A stretch of DNA of 64,000 nt from contig NZ_FNAJ01000019.1 of assembly GCF_900101905.1 (NCBI RefSeq), positions 84,147-148,146 on the forward strand. The letters are read 5' to 3'. Below are positions 1 to 7,717 of this stretch, piece by piece (the first letter of the stretch is position 1; each line of letters begins with the position of its first letter). Below the pieces are notes generated by a model that had not been told where the DNA came from, did not search any database, and saw nothing but the letters and a program-made list of their open reading frames with translations. A program made the position numbers and the translations under genes. This DNA is from Myxococcus virescens. GTDB lineage: Bacteria; Myxococcota; Myxococcia; Myxococcales; Myxococcaceae.

Positions 1-120
1 GTCGCATGGGTGACCCACGTCGCGGTGGAGAGACCTGCCCTGCGGCTCCGGGACAGGCTGCTCGCGTGGCAGGCCTCGCGGGCGGAGGCGCGTGTCGGGG
101 TGGTGGCACCCGGACGCTAA
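1..120 (+). CDS. possible C-terminal end of an unidentified protein (partial)
   Basis: Frame 1 is open from the window edge to a TAA at 118-120. It reads as an Arg/Ala-rich tail containing ALRLRDRLLAWQASRAEAR. Only 39 residues are visible, so no family can be named. A stop-free stretch this short is weak evidence at this GC content. The 220 bases between it and the next gene on the opposite strand show no gene. Confidence 0.3.
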   Translation, partial: VAWVTHVAVERPALRLRDRLLAWQASRAEARVGVVAPGR

Positions 121-341
121 CCGCTCGGCAGTACAGACATGGGCGCAGGACCCTTCGGGGCACCACCCACTCGGCCCTCTGGTTGGCGCAGGTCGAAACG
201 CAGGCCACCGCTGCCGAGCGAGCCTGTCTCGCCAAGCACGCCGCGGGACGGCGGCGACTCGTGGTTCCGAGGCACGGCGGGGCCTCCTCCTCGCGTCATT
301 CGAAGACCGAGCGCGTGCGTCCCGGCAGGCCATTCAGGCAG

Positions 342-1769
342 TCATTTCGAGCCCTGCTCGAGCTTCCGCAATTCTCGCTCCGCGTACTTGCGTTGAGCCG
401 CGGTGACCTTGCGCTGGAGGAAGGACCGATAGGCCTTGATGGCCTCAGGTCTCTTTCCCATGTCCCGAAACAGGTCTCCCCGATTCAGGTTGAGCACGTT
501 GCGCTCGTGGCCCGTTGCGGTGAGCAGCGCCATGCATTCGTCGAAGACAGCCTCGGCCTGGGACCACTCCTTGTGGGACCACAGTGCGAAGCCGAGGTTG
601 TTGAGGATCTCCGCCTGGAGGTCGATGGTCGCCTCCAATTGCTGGTTCAGTTGTTCCCGCAGGGTTGCGTTCTCGACGGTGAACTCGTCCCGGGTTCCCC
701 CAGCCATGGGCCGGCCGTTCTCAAGCCATGTTCGGTACAGCGTGGTCCACGCGCTGAGTGCCGCCTTCTGGTTCCCCGTTCTCCACTGAGTGAGCGCATC
801 CTCGTTCGCGGCGAGCAGGCCTTGATGGGTGCGACGGAGGTCCTCCAACTCCTTCAGGTTTTCGACCCTGTTCTTCTCCGTCAGCCGCCCGTCCTCTTGC
901 ATCTCCTCGAGCTCCGGAAGGGAGTATTGGCGACCCATGTACGCTTCGCACGTGACGCCTGCCTCACCCGTCTGCGCGAACGTGCAATCACAGGACGGAA
1001 GCGCGGTGCCCTCACCCATCCTGCTCATGGTGTACGCAGTCTGGGGCAGCCGGATATACAGGTCGTCGGCGGAAACGGTCCCCTCGAGACACTCGCAGAT
1101 CTCCCGTGTCATGGCCTTGCTGGCCGTGGCGTTCACCTCAGGGTTGATGCTGTCGATGACCCACAGGGCGCACTCATCCTGGGACGCGGCGAGCAGCCAG
1201 CGAGAGTTGGGCTGGTAGGACCAATTGAGCTCGCGAGCCCCTCCGTCCCTGGGGCCGAGTGCCTTCTCCAGGGCGGCAGCTGCCTCTGGAAAGGCCTCCG
1301 CGGGGGAGCGTGCCTCATCCGGGAAGAGGGAAACGGCCCATGCCTCCTTCGTGCGTTGGAGCCGGACCAGACACCGCTGAGGCGCATTTCCGAAGCCGAT
1401 CGCGGCGGAGGTCTTGCTCTCGGGCTCGGGGATGAGCCGCGCCACCTCGCCCATCGGCGGACAGCCATTGAGCGGCAGTCTCGTTCGTGCCAGGGCCGGG
1501 GCAACGAGCTGCCCCGTACGTGGGTCCACCACGAAGAAGGCGTCATGGAAAGGGAGCTTGTCCGCGTACTGGCGGGTCCATCGGCTGGGGACGACGAAGT
1601 AGCCCACGTGAAGTCCGACCTCCGGGAGGTTGACCCAGCGCTCCTCGAAGACGAATCGTCCGCCGCGCCAGTCCTGGAAGGCGGGTGTCTTCTTGAGGTT
1701 CGCCGACGAAATCTCCAGGGAGGGCGCGGGCGCGACGGCGACCAGGAGTGGCAGGAGGAGTGGGAGCAT
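342..1769 (-). CDS. secreted TPR-repeat protein of unknown function
   Basis: A 475-residue product counted from the ATG at 1769, chosen because it opens directly into a signal peptide (MLPLLLPLLVAVAPAP); a longer frame starts 26 codons upstream. The central part has clustered cysteines (CECLEG, CDCTF). The C-terminal 170 residues are helical and TPR-like (AEILNNLGFALWSHKEWSQAEAVF, followed by a second unit with RPEAIKAYRSFL), which usually means protein-protein contacts. It stands alone and the next genes upstream are small. No enzyme motif is visible. The role is unknown; a periplasmic or outer-membrane scaffold is the best guess. Confidence 0.8.
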   Translation of the reverse strand: MLPLLLPLLVAVAPAPSLEISSANLKKTPAFQDWRGGRFVFEERWVNLPEVGLHVGYFVVPSRWTRQYADKLPFHDAFFVVDPRTGQLVAPALARTRLPLNGCPPMGEVARLIPEPESKTSAAIGFGNAPQRCLVRLQRTKEAWAVSLFPDEARSPAEAFPEAAAALEKALGPRDGGARELNWSYQPNSRWLLAASQDECALWVIDSINPEVNATASKAMTREICECLEGTVSADDLYIRLPQTAYTMSRMGEGTALPSCDCTFAQTGEAGVTCEAYMGRQYSLPELEEMQEDGRLTEKNRVENLKELEDLRRTHQGLLAANEDALTQWRTGNQKAALSAWTTLYRTWLENGRPMAGGTRDEFTVENATLREQLNQQLEATIDLQAEILNNLGFALWSHKEWSQAEAVFDECMALLTATGHERNVLNLNRGDLFRDMGKRPEAIKAYRSFLQRKVTAAQRKYAERELRKLEQGSK

Positions 1770-1931
1770 GAGCGGTTCGTGAATGTATTCCTGGCGCGGC
1801 CTTCGCGTGAAGTCCGCGACCCAGTGGAGTTGCCCACGTTCATTCATGGGCGGAGCGGGAGACTCTTCAGGGGGACTCGACCGCCCGCATTCACGGCAGA
1901 GGCCTGCCTGCCCTCTGCGCTGTCGCTCGCC

Positions 1932-2147
1932 TCACGGTTTCGACCTCGACGCGGGAGCTACCGCGCCAGGCAGCGCGACTTCCGACGGGGGCAGCTTCGA
2001 GAAGACGGAGCCCGCGGAGCGGAGGGAGATGCGCTGAGAGCGCGCATAGGTTTCCACGAGCGCCGTGCGCATGGCCTTGGGCTCCGTGGGCCCATGGCGC
2101 GCCACGGTGCTGGCCAGCGCCTCCAGCAGATAGGCTTCGGGTACCAT
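1932..2147 (-). CDS. small hypothetical protein, translationally coupled
   Basis: 71 residues starting MVPEAYLLEALAST. The ATG at 2147 shares one base with the TGA of the upstream small gene (TGATG), a classic coupling arrangement and the main reason to accept this short gene. The body looks helical (RTALVETYARSQRISLRSA), with a Pro/Ala/Ser tail. No family recognised. Confidence 0.4.
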   Translation of the reverse strand: MVPEAYLLEALASTVARHGPTEPKAMRTALVETYARSQRISLRSAGSVFSKLPPSEVALPGAVAPASRSKP

Positions 2148-2344
2148 CAGCGTTCCTTGGCAGCCCACTCGAGTGCGCCCTTGGCCTGCGAGGACTCCCC
2201 GAGCGACGTTGCGGCCTCGAGGCTCTTCTTGGCGACGTCCGGGTTGCTCCTGGCGGCTTCAAGCAACTGCGGGTCGTTGAGCTGCTTCGCTGCTGCCTCG
2301 TCGGCGGCGAACTCATCCGGGTATTTCACCCGGAATTGCTGCAC
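2147..2344 (-). CDS. small hypothetical protein, possibly the 3' part of a decayed gene
   Basis: 65 residues from a GTG at 2344, rich in Ala, Glu and Lys (KQLNDPQLLEAARSNPDVAKK), predicted helical. The same frame stays open upstream of the GTG (HREQKQQS precedes it), so this may be the end of a longer gene whose 5' part has decayed. Its TGA overlaps the ATG of the next small gene. Function unknown. Confidence 0.4.
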   Translation of the reverse strand: MQQFRVKYPDEFAADEAAAKQLNDPQLLEAARSNPDVAKKSLEAATSLGESSQAKGALEWAAKER

Positions 2345-2579
2345 GGACTGCTGCTTCTGCTCACGGTGGAAACACCGGCCGAAGAGACACCACCTGTGAC
2401 GCGCGTCGCCATGCTCATGCTCCAGGGTTCACGGACATGGAGTTGGAGTCCGGTCCTGGAGTATTTGAAAGCGCGGTCCAAAGTTGCTTGGCGATGTGAA
2501 AGAAGCATCGTCGGACCGAACCCTGGACCGGGCAGCGCGGGCGTGTGGGGCGCCCTCGTCCGAGGAAGTGAGGCGCGTC

Positions 2580-3938
2580 TCAGAGCGTCAGGCCGACCAA
2601 CGGGGCCGAGGCGACGTCCGGGACGAGGCTGAGCCGCCGTCCCGGGTTCGTCGTCTGTCCAGTCGGCACGCACATCCAGCCCGACGAGGTGCCCCAGACG
2701 TGGGTGATGGCCCCGTTGTGATTCGCGACCAACTGCGGCCAGCCATAGGCGGCGCGGCCAGCGATGGGCGTCCCAGTCGGCAGGGACGCCGTGGTCGGTA
2801 TCCGGTTCCACCTCCCGTTTGCCCCGAAGATGTGATGCACCCGGCTGAACTCCAGTGACAGGCCTTGCAGGCTTCCATCCGGCTGAATCACGGCGACCAG
2901 GTCGGCGCCGGGCTGCATGTCCACCTGGGTGTCACCCTTGTGCCAGCCGGAACCGTCAGCCCAGACATGGAACAGCCGGCCGTTGTCGTTGAACAGGCCA
3001 TGAAGGTCCGTTCCATTGGCCGTCATCGAGAAGGTGCAGTTGCCCGACACCGTCACGGACGACGGGAACTTCTTCCAGCCATTGCCGTCGAAGGTGTGCC
3101 AGAGCCGTCCGTCCTCGAGCGTAAAGATCTGGGCCGAGGCATTGGCCGGGGTCCGCAGCACGTTGAGCGGCGCCCCCGGGTCCATCGCCAGGCCACTGCT
3201 CATCGTGGTCCAGCCGTTGCTGCCGGCGTAGACCAGCATCATCACGCCGTCGATGTTCGCCATGGCACGCGGTGACTGCCCAGGGCCCGGCGAGAACGCC
3301 CCGTAGGTCGTGTTGCCCGGCAGCACGAGGTTGCTGAGCATGTGGGCCCAGCCTCCCGCGGTGCCGAGATGACCGAGGCGCCGGTCCTCCAGCGGCAGAC
3401 CGCCCCCGGTGCCGCCGCTGCCGGCGCCGACGTAGTCGAGCGGGTTCACCCGGGTGCCGCCGGCGGTCACCAGATGCCAGTGCAGATGCGGCCCCGTCGA
3501 GGACCCGGAGCCGGGTGCACCCGCAGCGCCCCCGGAGTACCCGACGATTTCTCCCTGTTGGACGTAGCGCTCGCCGCCGTTGAAGCCGGACAGGTGGAGG
3601 TATTGGCTCCTCATGCCGTTGGCCATCACGACGGTCGCGGTGTAGCCGCCCGTCCCGTTGTTCCAGTCGATCAGGAGCTGACCCGACGCGCAGGCCGGGA
3701 GCGGCGTACCAACGCCCATCACGTAGTCGATGCCGCCCAGGGAGCCGCGGTTGACGTGGTCCCACCACCCATCCGAGATGGAGTAGCCCGCGAATGGGTT
3801 GATGATTGTCTCTGCGGCGTGGGCGGTGCCAATCAGCAGGCCAGACCCGCCAAAGGCGGCGAAGCCTGCCGCGACACTGCCGGCACGCAGAAGGGAGCGC
3901 CGGGAGAATTGGTGCGGGTTGCGGGACTCGGGAGACAT
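2580..3938 (-). CDS. Tat-exported M23-family metallopeptidase with C-terminal propeller-like domain
   Basis: 452 residues from the ATG at 3938, which has GGAG six bases upstream; a TTG one codon earlier is the alternative. The N-terminus carries a twin-arginine signal (SRRSLLRAG followed by an Ala/Gly-rich stretch and AHA). The LytM/M23 zinc motifs are present: His61 and Asp71 (H...GGIDY) and HxH at His151/His153 (GPHLHWHL). Known M23 enzymes cut peptidoglycan cross-bridges or other glycine-containing peptides. Residues 180-452 are Trp/Gly-rich repeats (WAHMLSN, GWTTMSSG, LWHTFDGNGWKKFP, LFHVWADGSGWHKG) like PLL/tectonin-type propellers that bind sugars. I infer a secreted lytic enzyme with a carbohydrate-binding tail, useful for predation or wall remodelling. 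Confidence 0.85.
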   Translation of the reverse strand: MSPESRNPHQFSRRSLLRAGSVAAGFAAFGGSGLLIGTAHAAETIINPFAGYSISDGWWDHVNRGSLGGIDYVMGVGTPLPACASGQLLIDWNNGTGGYTATVVMANGMRSQYLHLSGFNGGERYVQQGEIVGYSGGAAGAPGSGSSTGPHLHWHLVTAGGTRVNPLDYVGAGSGGTGGGLPLEDRRLGHLGTAGGWAHMLSNLVLPGNTTYGAFSPGPGQSPRAMANIDGVMMLVYAGSNGWTTMSSGLAMDPGAPLNVLRTPANASAQIFTLEDGRLWHTFDGNGWKKFPSSVTVSGNCTFSMTANGTDLHGLFNDNGRLFHVWADGSGWHKGDTQVDMQPGADLVAVIQPDGSLQGLSLEFSRVHHIFGANGRWNRIPTTASLPTGTPIAGRAAYGWPQLVANHNGAITHVWGTSSGWMCVPTGQTTNPGRRLSLVPDVASAPLVGLTL

Positions 3939-4533
3939 CAAAAACTCCAGTGGGGATGGGGAGAGGGCGTGAAGACTGTGGCTCGCTTTGTCACGGTCTG
4001 TGGCCCGCCCAGGCAGTCAGTGGAACCGCCGTGAGTTATTGGCGCTCAGGGGCGCGACAATCGCTTTATCGAATTGAGACATTACAGATATGCGAGAAAT
4101 GGCGAGTGTCCTTGCTGGCGTCGCTCAAGCACCCGGTGACTGGCAAGGGACCCACGCGCATCTGGAAGAATTATCTCAGCCGATATCGTTTTGTTTCCGC
4201 CCAGCATGCTTGTTGGCGTTGTACCTGATGATGTGCGAGCCCGCGTCGAGGGGGCGACTGACCGGGCTGGTTGAATAATTCCGGCGGACTGGGACGCGTG
4301 TCCGAATCAGCCCCCATTACCGGGAGTTGGGTATCTCCCGCACTCCAATGGCCGAGACGCTCGACGCCCGCTCCGGTCCGGGCACCGCCAAGGCGCCTCC
4401 ATCCGCACCGAGGGCTCACGATGAAGCCACCCCGCGAGTTCCGCACTGCGAAGTCTCAACCCTGAGCTGTCCGATTTGACGGGGGCAACTCCATGTGCCC
4501 CCTCCGCCTGACGATGCGTGCTGAGAGACGCGG
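3939..4533. other. 595-base intergenic stretch
   Basis: No convincing gene. The part near 4030-4110 is relatively AT-rich (gagttattgg, cgaattgagac, attacagatatg) and may hold promoter sequence for the M23 gene. The end carries one copy of a long repeat also found near 33.3 kb (listed separately). Confidence 0.5.
4425..4492. repeat. first copy of a ~65-base dispersed repeat, probable IS end
   Basis: About 65 bases resemble positions 33294-33361. The core caaccctgagctgtccgatt and the following gacgggggcaactcca is identical in both places for about 37 bases; the outer part is diverged. The abrupt loss of similarity after actcca and the C-run resemble an IS terminus. No transposase is attached here. 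Confidence 0.6.
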
Positions 4534-5268
4534 TCACCTGCCCGAAGCGCTTCGTTTCGGAGCGGGGACATTCTCGCTGGGCGCAGGTGTAGGGGGCAGT
4601 AGCGTGTCGCCAGCAATGCGAAAGACCCGGTGGAGAGAGAGCAGGTATCCGGCTTTCGTCCCCTGCCCACTCAGGGTCCACACGGTGCGCCGGTTGGCAC
4701 TGTTGAGCACCCGTGCCAGGACGGTGCGCGCGGGCTCCTAGGTGACAGCATCCACGGTAATGGGTGTCTCCAACTGGAGTCCGGGCGTGCCTCCCAGTTC
4801 GACGCGTGTCCCGCTCTGTCGGGTGACTTCGGCGCAGAGGGCCCGGAGGACCTCTCCCAGGGAACGCTCCTGACGAGACATTGTGATGGGAGTGTCCAGG
4901 GGAGAGCCCTTCACGGGCGTGATGTGCCAGAGCCCCCCGGCACGCACCAGGCGGAAGCGTGGGGCATCCTTTCCCGCCTGTTGGGCAAGGAGTCGCGTCA
5001 GCACCTCCTCCTGAAGCGTCACGTCCGCTCGGGTCGCCTCCGTCACGGTGTAGGTCAGGTCGAGGGGGCTCGCTGCCGGAAGAGCTCCCAGCGGTTCTTC
5101 GTAGGTGATGCCCCAACCCTCTCGCGTCTCCAGCCGCTTCGCGGCGGTGGCGAGCGGCTGGGGCGAGTCCTTGATCGTGAGTCGGACTTCCTCGCTCCAG
5201 GCAGTCCCCCCGGAAAGAAAGACAGTCAACAGCGTGGCGGCACGAATCCCAGATTGCGTCATGGACAT
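4534..5268 (-). pseudogene. exported secretin/TonB short N-terminal (STN)-like protein interrupted by one TAG
   Basis: From the ATG at 5268 the frame codes a signal peptide (AATLLTVFLSGGTAWS) and a beta-alpha-beta domain typical of STN modules (VRLTIKDSPQPLATAAKRL). It meets TAG at 4740-4738, codon 177. Reading on in the same frame gives 67 further residues of normal protein (EPARTVLARVLNSANRRTVW, then a Pro-rich tail) ending at TGA 4536-4534. The stop is one base from CAG or GAG. A single nonsense mutation, or a base-calling error, is therefore likely. A 176-residue truncated product is the alternative. STN modules occur in secretins, TonB receptors and anti-sigma regulators; the partner is not visible. 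Confidence 0.7.
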
Positions 5269-5418
5269 GGCATGGCGCCTTTGGTGGGAAAGCGCATGGC
5301 AAGTGTCATGCCGTGGGGAAGCCCGTGGAGTTCCTGGCAGGCGCGGTGCCGTTCCCATGGGAGCCGCGACAGTTTGTCGCTCGCTCGCACCTCGTCCACT
5401 GCGTCCGGCGTCAGCCTA

Positions 5419-6264
5419 TCACTGGGTGATGGCGCCGAACTCCGCCTCGGTCGGCTCGATTTTCGCCTCCGGGTTGGTCCACACGAAGGGGATGCCCGGC
5501 TGCCGGTAGTGCGTGGCCGGAATGTCCTGGGCGAGCTGCGCGTGAAGCTCGGGCAGGTGAGACCAGTGCAGCCCGTGCTTCGCGTGGTGTGCGGTGTGGT
5601 AGCCCAGGTTGCCGGTCATCAGGTTGTAGCCCTTGTGCAGGATGTTGTACGAGGCGTGGGTGTGCTCTGTCGCCTCCAGCCCCACGTGGTGGAAGTAGGT
5701 GGCCCAGACGGTGACGTAGAGCGACGCCACCATGGGCAGCAGGAAGACCCAGAGGGCGTTGTACCAGTCGTGCCAGAACAGCACGCCGAGCAGTGCGACC
5801 TGGAGCGCGCCCATGGCCAGGAAGACGCGCATCACCTTGGGATACGAGCGGCCCACGCGGAAGGCGCGGGGATAGGCGACGAGCGCGTTGAAGACGGAGT
5901 ACTCCACCTCGCCCATGGTGGACCCATCGCGGCGCTTCCATGCCGATTCGTCCTGGGTCTGGTCCAGGTAGTTGCGGTGGTGGCCCAGCACGTGGTGCAG
6001 GAACCACGCATGGGACGTCACGCCCGTCTGGAAGCCGAAGATGACCTCCAGGAGTCGGTTGGGCAGCGCATGCCGGAACATGGGCACATGCTGGTGGTGG
6101 TGGTTCCACGCGCTGATCCACCCCTTGGGAATCACTCCCAGGGCGAGCCAGAGGATGGGGAACCACCAGCTTCGCGCCGTGAAGAAGACCGTCAGGTCCA
6201 GGGCGAACACCAGGGTGAACAGCAGGACGGGGATGCGGTCTCGGGGATGTCGGAACAAGGTCAT
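5419..6264 (-). CDS. membrane fatty-acid desaturase family protein
   Basis: 281 residues. The three His boxes of the di-iron desaturase family are present: HHHQH near residue 54, HHVLGHH near residue 90, and HTAHH near residue 227, along with HHVGLE. Hydrophobic segments lie at the N-terminus (IPVLLFTLVFALDLTVFF), about residues 28-45 and about 147-195. Members insert double bonds or hydroxyls into acyl chains at the membrane. The ATG overlaps the P450 stop (ATGA), so it is the last gene of the lipoxygenase-P450-desaturase operon. I infer that it makes the unsaturated substrate, or modifies the product, of the lipoxygenase. Confidence 0.9.
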   Translation of the reverse strand: MTLFRHPRDRIPVLLFTLVFALDLTVFFTARSWWFPILWLALGVIPKGWISAWNHHHQHVPMFRHALPNRLLEVIFGFQTGVTSHAWFLHHVLGHHRNYLDQTQDESAWKRRDGSTMGEVEYSVFNALVAYPRAFRVGRSYPKVMRVFLAMGALQVALLGVLFWHDWYNALWVFLLPMVASLYVTVWATYFHHVGLEATEHTHASYNILHKGYNLMTGNLGYHTAHHAKHGLHWSHLPELHAQLAQDIPATHYRQPGIPFVWTNPEAKIEPTEAEFGAITQ

Positions 6265-7697
6265 GCGGATTCCACTGCAGGGGGAGGAGGGGCTCCCGTG
6301 GGAGGGTGAAGGGTCTGCTGCTGGCGTGGGACGAGCTTGCCCGTGACACCCTGGGGCCGCACCACGCCGAAGAAGAAGCCCTCCTCGAAGGGCTCCGTCG
6401 AGTCGACGTGGATGCGCGCGCGGGCGGAGACGGTGGCCAGGGCCGTGCGCAGGTACACCATGGCGAAGTCCCCGGCCACGCAGGCGCGAGGACCCCGGCC
6501 GAAGGGGAAGAAGTGGCCGCTGCCGTGCGGATTCCGGGCCGCGCCCCCGTCGAGCCAGCGCTCCGGGGCGAACGTCTCCGGGTCCGTCCAGTGGCTGGGG
6601 TCCCGGTGCAGGTGCTGGTTGGAAATCATGAGCGTCGTGCCCGGCGGCAGCGTGACTTCCGCCAGCCGCGTCGGCGTGGGCGGCGTGCGGCGCAGGAAGA
6701 TGCGCACCGCGGGCAGGATTCTCAGGGCCTCGTAGGCCACGGCCTCGCCCCAGGGCGCGTCCTTCAGGCGCTCCAGGGTGAGCGGCCCCTGTGCCAGCGC
6801 GGCGGACTCCAGCGCCAGCCGCTCCTCGGTGGCGGGGTACTTGTTCAGCTGATGGAAGGCGCCCACCAGGGTGGTGCTCGAGGAGAACACGCCGCCGAAG
6901 AAGAACCCGCCGAGCAGGTGCGCGTGCACCCCGTCATCGAGTTGGGGCATCTCGCGCAGAGTCCACGACATCAGGTCCACGCGGTGCGGCGCCGGGTTCT
7001 TCCGCGCCGCGCGAACCTTGTCCAGGAACAGGCCGTAGAAGCGCTCCTTCGCATCCGCGAAACCCTTGGGCGGTGAGACGAACTTCAACGGCAGCTTGGC
7101 CTGGATGCGCGCGTCGGCCGCCGCCGCCAGGAGCATGAAGTCGTCGTACACGGACGTGGGCAGCTTCTCGCCCACCGTCGCCACGCAGAACGCGTCGAAC
7201 GTCAGCTTGCGCAGCGTGGGCGTCAGGTCGATGGAGGGCTGCTGGAGCAGCGCCTCCACCGATTCGAGGATGGCCGCGCGCAGGGGCTCCACCTGGGCCG
7301 CCTGCCAGGTGGGCGTCCACGGCTGGGCGAGCGGATCCATGGCGTGCTTGCGAGCCCAGTCCTCGCCCTGCTGGGCGATGAAGGGCGTGTCGTCCGTGAC
7401 GGAGTGGCGAATCTGGTCGCCGATGTTGCCCTTCTCGAACTCCAACCGGCGCGTCTCCAACACCTCGTGGATGAGGGTGGGGTCATTGAGCACCAGCGCC
7501 GGGCTGGGCCCCAGCCAGGTGACGGCGACGGGGCCGTAGGTGCGCGCGTAGCGGGCGCAGACGTCCCACGGTTGGGCGCCGAGGAAGTCGCCAATGTTGC
7601 CCAGAATCCCCGGCGGGGGGCCGGGCAGGCTGGCCAGGGGCTTGCGCCGGCCACCGAAGAACAGGCTGAAGAGACCTCGAGAGAGCAGGTTGGGCAT
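6261..7697 (-). CDS. cytochrome P450
   Basis: 478 residues from the ATG at 7697; the frame is open further upstream but that part shadows the lipoxygenase gene. The start opens with a Pro-rich hinge (LPGPPPG). The ExxR motif is at Glu323-Arg326 (YEALRILP). The heme loop is FGRGPRACVAG with Cys406, and Ala replaces the usual Gly two residues after the Cys. The I-helix reads GGFFFGGVFSSSTT, without the acid-Thr pair that delivers protons during O2 activation in most monooxygenases. It sits between a lipoxygenase gene and a desaturase gene. P450s that rearrange fatty-acid hydroperoxides also relax this motif, so an oxylipin-processing role is plausible but unproved. Confidence 0.92.
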   Translation of the reverse strand: MPNLLSRGLFSLFFGGRRKPLASLPGPPPGILGNIGDFLGAQPWDVCARYARTYGPVAVTWLGPSPALVLNDPTLIHEVLETRRLEFEKGNIGDQIRHSVTDDTPFIAQQGEDWARKHAMDPLAQPWTPTWQAAQVEPLRAAILESVEALLQQPSIDLTPTLRKLTFDAFCVATVGEKLPTSVYDDFMLLAAAADARIQAKLPLKFVSPPKGFADAKERFYGLFLDKVRAARKNPAPHRVDLMSWTLREMPQLDDGVHAHLLGGFFFGGVFSSSTTLVGAFHQLNKYPATEERLALESAALAQGPLTLERLKDAPWGEAVAYEALRILPAVRIFLRRTPPTPTRLAEVTLPPGTTLMISNQHLHRDPSHWTDPETFAPERWLDGGAARNPHGSGHFFPFGRGPRACVAGDFAMVYLRTALATVSARARIHVDSTEPFEEGFFFGVVRPQGVTGKLVPRQQQTLHPPTGAPPPPAVESA

Positions 7698-7717
7698 GAG
7701 CGTGTGTCTCCAAGGGC

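Noticed and set aside
6..2399. Long open frame on the plus strand (797 codons)
   Set aside because: It is antisense to the TPR protein and the small coupled genes, has no start signal and no recognisable domain. Long antisense frames are common at this GC content.
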